Assembly (NCBI GenBank): GCA_050954865.1
Contig: JBPBQN010000093.1
Coordinates: 1 to 18,372 of the forward strand
DNA: 18,372 nucleotides
Direction: 5' to 3'
Source: Mucilaginibacter_A sp050954865
Lineage (GTDB): Bacteria > Bacteroidota > Bacteroidia > Sphingobacteriales > Sphingobacteriaceae
Part shown: in pieces, positions 15,930-18,372 of the stretch
Numbering within the stretch: the first letter of the stretch is position 1
Layout of the letters: the number at the start of each line of letters is the position of its first letter
Made by a program: the position numbers and the translations under genes
The notes under the pieces: model-generated
Told to the model about the DNA's origin: nothing
Seen by the model: only the letters and a program-made list of their open reading frames with translations
Databases searched by the model: none

Positions 15930-16718
15930 ATGAAAAATTTTTATGCTATGCTGGCCACGGATGCAAACTGCAATCAGGCAGAAATCCAGTCGGCTTACGA
16001 AAAATTAATGGCTGATTATCTGTTAGTTAACAATAATAATCGCAGGCATAAACAGCAGTTTAATCAAATTAATCAAGCGTATCAGATATTAAGCAATCCG
16101 GAAAGTCGCTATAAATACGATCAGCAATTTAAAAAAATACATCAGCCAAAACAGTTTTATACCAAAGCGATTGATCTTACTTTTTCGATCATTTTGGTGT
16201 TTTTTACAATTGTTTTTGCAGATTATGTGATCACGTCTATCAATCATTCTAAAGCAGCAAAACTGCATAAAGCTGCTATAAAGCTTGTTGCTGCTGCACC
16301 AAAAATCCACCACAAAAAGCATTCTTTCAAGATTAAAACTGCTGATTATACTATCCAAGATAATCCGAAAGTTGCAAAACCTGATGCCGCAACTGTGCCA
16401 ATTCCAACGCCGCAAGTTGCTGAGCAAAAGGTTGTTACAGCTGATTATTCATCTCTGGATAAAACTATAACAAAAATTGCCGAGAAACAGGATGCACAAC
16501 CGGAAGTGCAGGCGGAATTTTTGTATGCAACGCGTTTAAAAGCAAACGAAACCGGAATTGTAAACCTGCGACAATATGCCAATTATGGTTCGGGCGTGAT
16601 CAAAGTGATTCCGTCAGGCGCGCAGGTTTTTGTGTTGGAAAGAGGTGATAATTATTACAAGGTGAAGTTTGAAGATAACGTTGGTTTTGTGCCGAAATGG
16701 ACTTTGGAAACAAAATAA
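15930..16718 (+). CDS. Degenerate J-domain protein with TM helix and C-terminal SH3b domain
   Basis: The 262-residue protein is built in three parts. Residues 1-66 look like a DnaJ J-domain (MKNFYAMLATDANCNQAEIQSAYEKL, then FNQINQAYQILSNPESRYKYD). The His-Pro-Asp loop needed to stimulate DnaK is missing, since its place is taken by LLVNNNNRRHK (31-41). A single hydrophobic helix lies at about 81-104. After a Lys/Ala/Pro-rich linker (about 105-195), residues 200-262 resemble a bacterial SH3 domain (TGIVNLRQYANYGSGVIKVI, GAQVFVLERGDNYYKVKF, VGFVPKWTLE). The likely topology is J-domain in the cytoplasm and SH3b in the periplasm, where it could bind peptidoglycan or a protein. The gene is separated from the PUL by the palindrome and 154 bp, so it is probably not part of the glycan operon. 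Its function is unknown. Confidence 0.75.
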   Translation: MKNFYAMLATDANCNQAEIQSAYEKLMADYLLVNNNNRRHKQQFNQINQAYQILSNPESRYKYDQQFKKIHQPKQFYTKAIDLTFSIILVFFTIVFADYVITSINHSKAAKLHKAAIKLVAAAPKIHHKKHSFKIKTADYTIQDNPKVAKPDAATVPIPTPQVAEQKVVTADYSSLDKTITKIAEKQDAQPEVQAEFLYATRLKANETGIVNLRQYANYGSGVIKVIPSGAQVFVLERGDNYYKVKFEDNVGFVPKWTLETK

Positions 16719-16745
16719 CATCAACCCAAAAATCAGTTTAACAGG

Positions 16746-16757
16746 ATGCTTCTTTTA
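16746..16757 (-). repeat. Dispersed motif copy after the J-domain gene
   Basis: ATGCTTCTTTTA is an exact 12-base copy, 27 bp after the stop codon. It is a single half-site with no opposed partner nearby. Confidence 0.7.
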
Positions 16758-16807
16758 GTGCATAAATTTCCTAGTTTCTAAAAATTTCCCGTCTTTTTCT
16801 AAAACTG

Positions 16808-16837
16808 ATACTGTTTTTATATAGGTAAAAACAGTAT
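16808..16837 (+). repeat. Perfect 12-bp-arm palindrome, variant of the dispersed motif
   Basis: ATACTGTTTTTA (16808-16819) and TAAAAACAGTAT (16826-16837) are exact reverse complements around a 6-base loop, extendable by two G-T wobbles. The right arm plus TG matches the motif form TAAAAGAAGTATTG at 12 of 14 positions. The two differing bases (GA to AC) are compensated in the left arm. Function may be terminator-like or protein binding. Confidence 0.65.
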
Positions 16838-17129
16838 TGATGTATTTTGTTCAAATTATTTTCAATATCAAGCTAATAAATGCTTTTATCCTGCCCATAA
16901 TGTGGCATATTGCATTAATTTTTCAAATTCAGGCAATTAAAATTACTTTCCAAAGTTATCTGTCTGGATAAAAATAATCATTTTGAATATTCTTTTTTGC
17001 AAATTATTTTGATCTCTTTAAATAGATGCAACAAGTGTAATTAGTTGTAACTGTTCATGTTATTAGCCGTAAGGTATATAAATTTTATAAGTAGCTACTG
17101 TTTTTGAACATTGATTATAACTAAATTTT

Positions 17130-18372
17130 ATGGAGAATATTTACAGCCGTTTTAGTTCTAAAATATTTTTATCATTATCATTTCTGTTTTTGTGGAGTTT
17201 TAAGCTGAGCGCAACAACGTATTATGTGTCTTCTTCGGGAGATGACAGCCGTTCTTTGCAAACTGCACAAAATATAAACACACCCTGGAAAACGCTGGCA
17301 CATGTAAGTCAGGTGAGTAGTAATTTTCAGCCCGGCGACCAGATTTTGTTTAAACGCGGTGAAGTTTTTTTAGGAACGCTTGCTATCAACGCTTCAGGTT
17401 CATCCGGCAACCCAATCGTTTTTGGTGCTTATGGAGATGGCAATTTGCCGGAAATTACCGGTTTTACAAATCTTACCGGCTGGCAGCAAAAAAGTGGCAG
17501 CATCTGGGAAGCTACTGTTCCGGGCGGACTTTCTTACCTTAATACAGTTGTAATTAATGGTGCAGCCAAAGCCGTTGGCCGTTATCCGAATATTATGGCA
17601 GCCAATCAGGGTTATTTAACTTATGATAATTTTAACACCAATACTTCAATAACGGATAGCAAACTGGCTGGCCAAAACTGGACTGGCGGACAAATTGTGA
17701 TGCGCAAAACCCGTTGGATTATTGATCGGAGTGAAATCAGTTCGCAAAATGGTACAACGATTAATTACAATTCGGCTTCTGGTTATGGGGGCGCAAAAGG
17801 TTATGGCTATTTTATCCAAAATCATCCGTCAACTTTAGATATTGAAGGCGAATGGTATTATCAAAACGGTAAGCTGGGAATTTATGCAGGCAGCAATCCT
17901 AATAATTATCAGGTGCGCGCCAGTGTTACAGAAACGCTGGTGCAGTTATCCAACCAAAATAATCTTTCCTTCCAGAATTTAAGGCTGAGTGGTGGTGCAG
18001 TGAGTGGTTTCGATATCAACACTTCCCAAAACATCAGCATTAATAATTGCGAAGTGCTGTTTTCGGGAAAAAACGCCATTAATGCGAACAACACACAGAG
18101 TTTGTCGGTACAAAACACGTTGGTTTCGCATACCAATAACAATGCTATCAGCATTAACGTGGGCAATGGCACGATATTGAGAAATAACACTATTAAAAGT
18201 ACAGGTGTTTATGCAGGGATGGGTGATGGCGGAGACGGAACTTACGAAGGCATCACCATCGGCGGCGATAACAACCAGATTACCGGAAACGTGATTGACA
18301 GCACCGGATATATTCCGTTAAGTTTTAGCGGAAACAATGTTACCATCAAAAATAACATCATTACTAATTTTG
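17130..18372 (+). CDS. Secreted right-handed parallel beta-helix protein, 5' part (runs off window)
   Basis: The ATG at 17130 opens a frame with no stop to the window end (414 codons and one base). A Sec signal peptide (1-28, ending KLSA) is followed by TTYYVSSSGDD, PWKTLAHVSQ, FQPGDQILFKRGEVFLGTL and NPIVFGAYGDG. These are typical of the N-terminus of secreted beta-helix proteins related to polysaccharide lyases and adhesin-like proteins. From about residue 270, short Asn-rich coils repeat (NNLSFQNLRLSGG, NISINNCEVLFSG, SLSVQNTLVSHT, GTILRNNTIKSTG, NQITGNVIDSTG), as in PbH1 beta-helix rungs. No catalytic residues can be assigned. The full-length protein may be long and may end in a T9SS sorting domain, which is not visible here. 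A link to the starch locus is not evident. Confidence 0.85.
   Translation, partial: MENIYSRFSSKIFLSLSFLFLWSFKLSATTYYVSSSGDDSRSLQTAQNINTPWKTLAHVSQVSSNFQPGDQILFKRGEVFLGTLAINASGSSGNPIVFGAYGDGNLPEITGFTNLTGWQQKSGSIWEATVPGGLSYLNTVVINGAAKAVGRYPNIMAANQGYLTYDNFNTNTSITDSKLAGQNWTGGQIVMRKTRWIIDRSEISSQNGTTINYNSASGYGGAKGYGYFIQNHPSTLDIEGEWYYQNGKLGIYAGSNPNNYQVRASVTETLVQLSNQNNLSFQNLRLSGGAVSGFDINTSQNISINNCEVLFSGKNAINANNTQSLSVQNTLVSHTNNNAISINVGNGTILRNNTIKSTGVYAGMGDGGDGTYEGITIGGDNNQITGNVIDSTGYIPLSFSGNNVTIKNNIITNF

Larger units (their letters stand above)
16719..17129. promoter_or_regulatory. 411-bp AT-rich gap before the beta-helix gene
   Basis: I see no gene. The gap contains one minus-oriented motif copy (16746-16757), a 12-bp-arm palindrome (16808-16837), and a motif-like AATGCTTTTATCC lacking three bases (16879-16891). 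TACTGTTTTT at 17096-17105 repeats the left arm of the palindrome. The promoter for the beta-helix gene should lie near its end. The region around 17076-17090 is very AT-rich, but no -7/-33 pair is convincing. Confidence 0.45.

Noticed and set aside
1360..16757. The repeated motif as a CRISPR array
   Set aside because: Copies are 12-16 bp, in both orientations and hundreds to thousands of bases apart, with no regular spacers or cas genes.
16764..16789. AAATTTCC direct repeat at 16764-16771 and 16782-16789
   Set aside because: It is short and AT-rich, has no partner elsewhere, and is easily explained by base composition.
16879..16973. TTTTATCC / GGATAAAA inverted repeat with a 74-base loop
   Set aside because: An 8-bp low-complexity stem with a long loop is not convincing. 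Only its resemblance to the dispersed motif is noted.
17909..18190. 93-codon open frame on the minus strand near the window end
   Set aside because: It overlaps the beta-helix gene, whose + strand translation shows regular rungs. The minus frame is a by-product of low-complexity Asn/Ser codons.

Overview
The window looks like a polysaccharide utilization locus (PUL) for starch or maltodextrin from a Bacteroidota bacterium. An inferred placement is the Sphingobacteriaceae (Pedobacter/Mucilaginibacter-like). The reasons are a SusC/SusD pair, AT-rich intergenic DNA, A-rich leaders without clear Shine-Dalgarno sites, several lipoproteins with a Cys followed by charged residues, and secreted glycosidases of the GH13 and GH31 families. 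All genes are on the + strand. No transcriptional regulator is present in the window.

Layout. Positions 1-924 hold the 3' part of an MFS sugar transporter, presumably for import across the inner membrane. A 591-bp gap follows, with a strong hairpin and two copies of a short motif. Then come susC (1516-4512), susD (4538-6133) and a short SusE-like starch-binding lipoprotein (6190-6942), closely packed. A second gap of 423 bp carries three more motif copies. After it lies an enzyme block with short gaps: a lipoprotein GH13 amylase with a CBM48-like module (7366-9264), a secreted small GH13 (9325-10704), a GH31 alpha-glucosidase (10736-13174) and a GH5-like clan GH-A protein of uncertain substrate (13199-15775). 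A near-perfect palindrome directly follows the last gene. Downstream are a degenerate J-domain/TM/SH3b protein (15930-16718), a 411-bp gap with another palindrome, and the start of a secreted right-handed beta-helix protein (17130 to the window end).

Working model. Glucan is held and cut at the surface by SusD, the SusE-like protein and the lipoprotein amylase. SusC moves the oligosaccharides into the periplasm, the small GH13 and GH31 trim them, and the MFS carrier takes up the products. The GH-A protein does not obviously fit an alpha-glucan pathway.

The least expected signal is a dispersed motif, ATAAAAGAAGYATTGC. It occurs at least eleven times on both strands between about 1.3 and 16.8 kb. 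It sits in most of the longer gaps and at the same distance before two start codons. It also forms a full palindrome, and a second palindrome looks like a co-varying variant of it. Its function is unknown. Candidates are a regulator binding site, a bidirectional terminator or mRNA-processing element, or a small palindromic repeat family.
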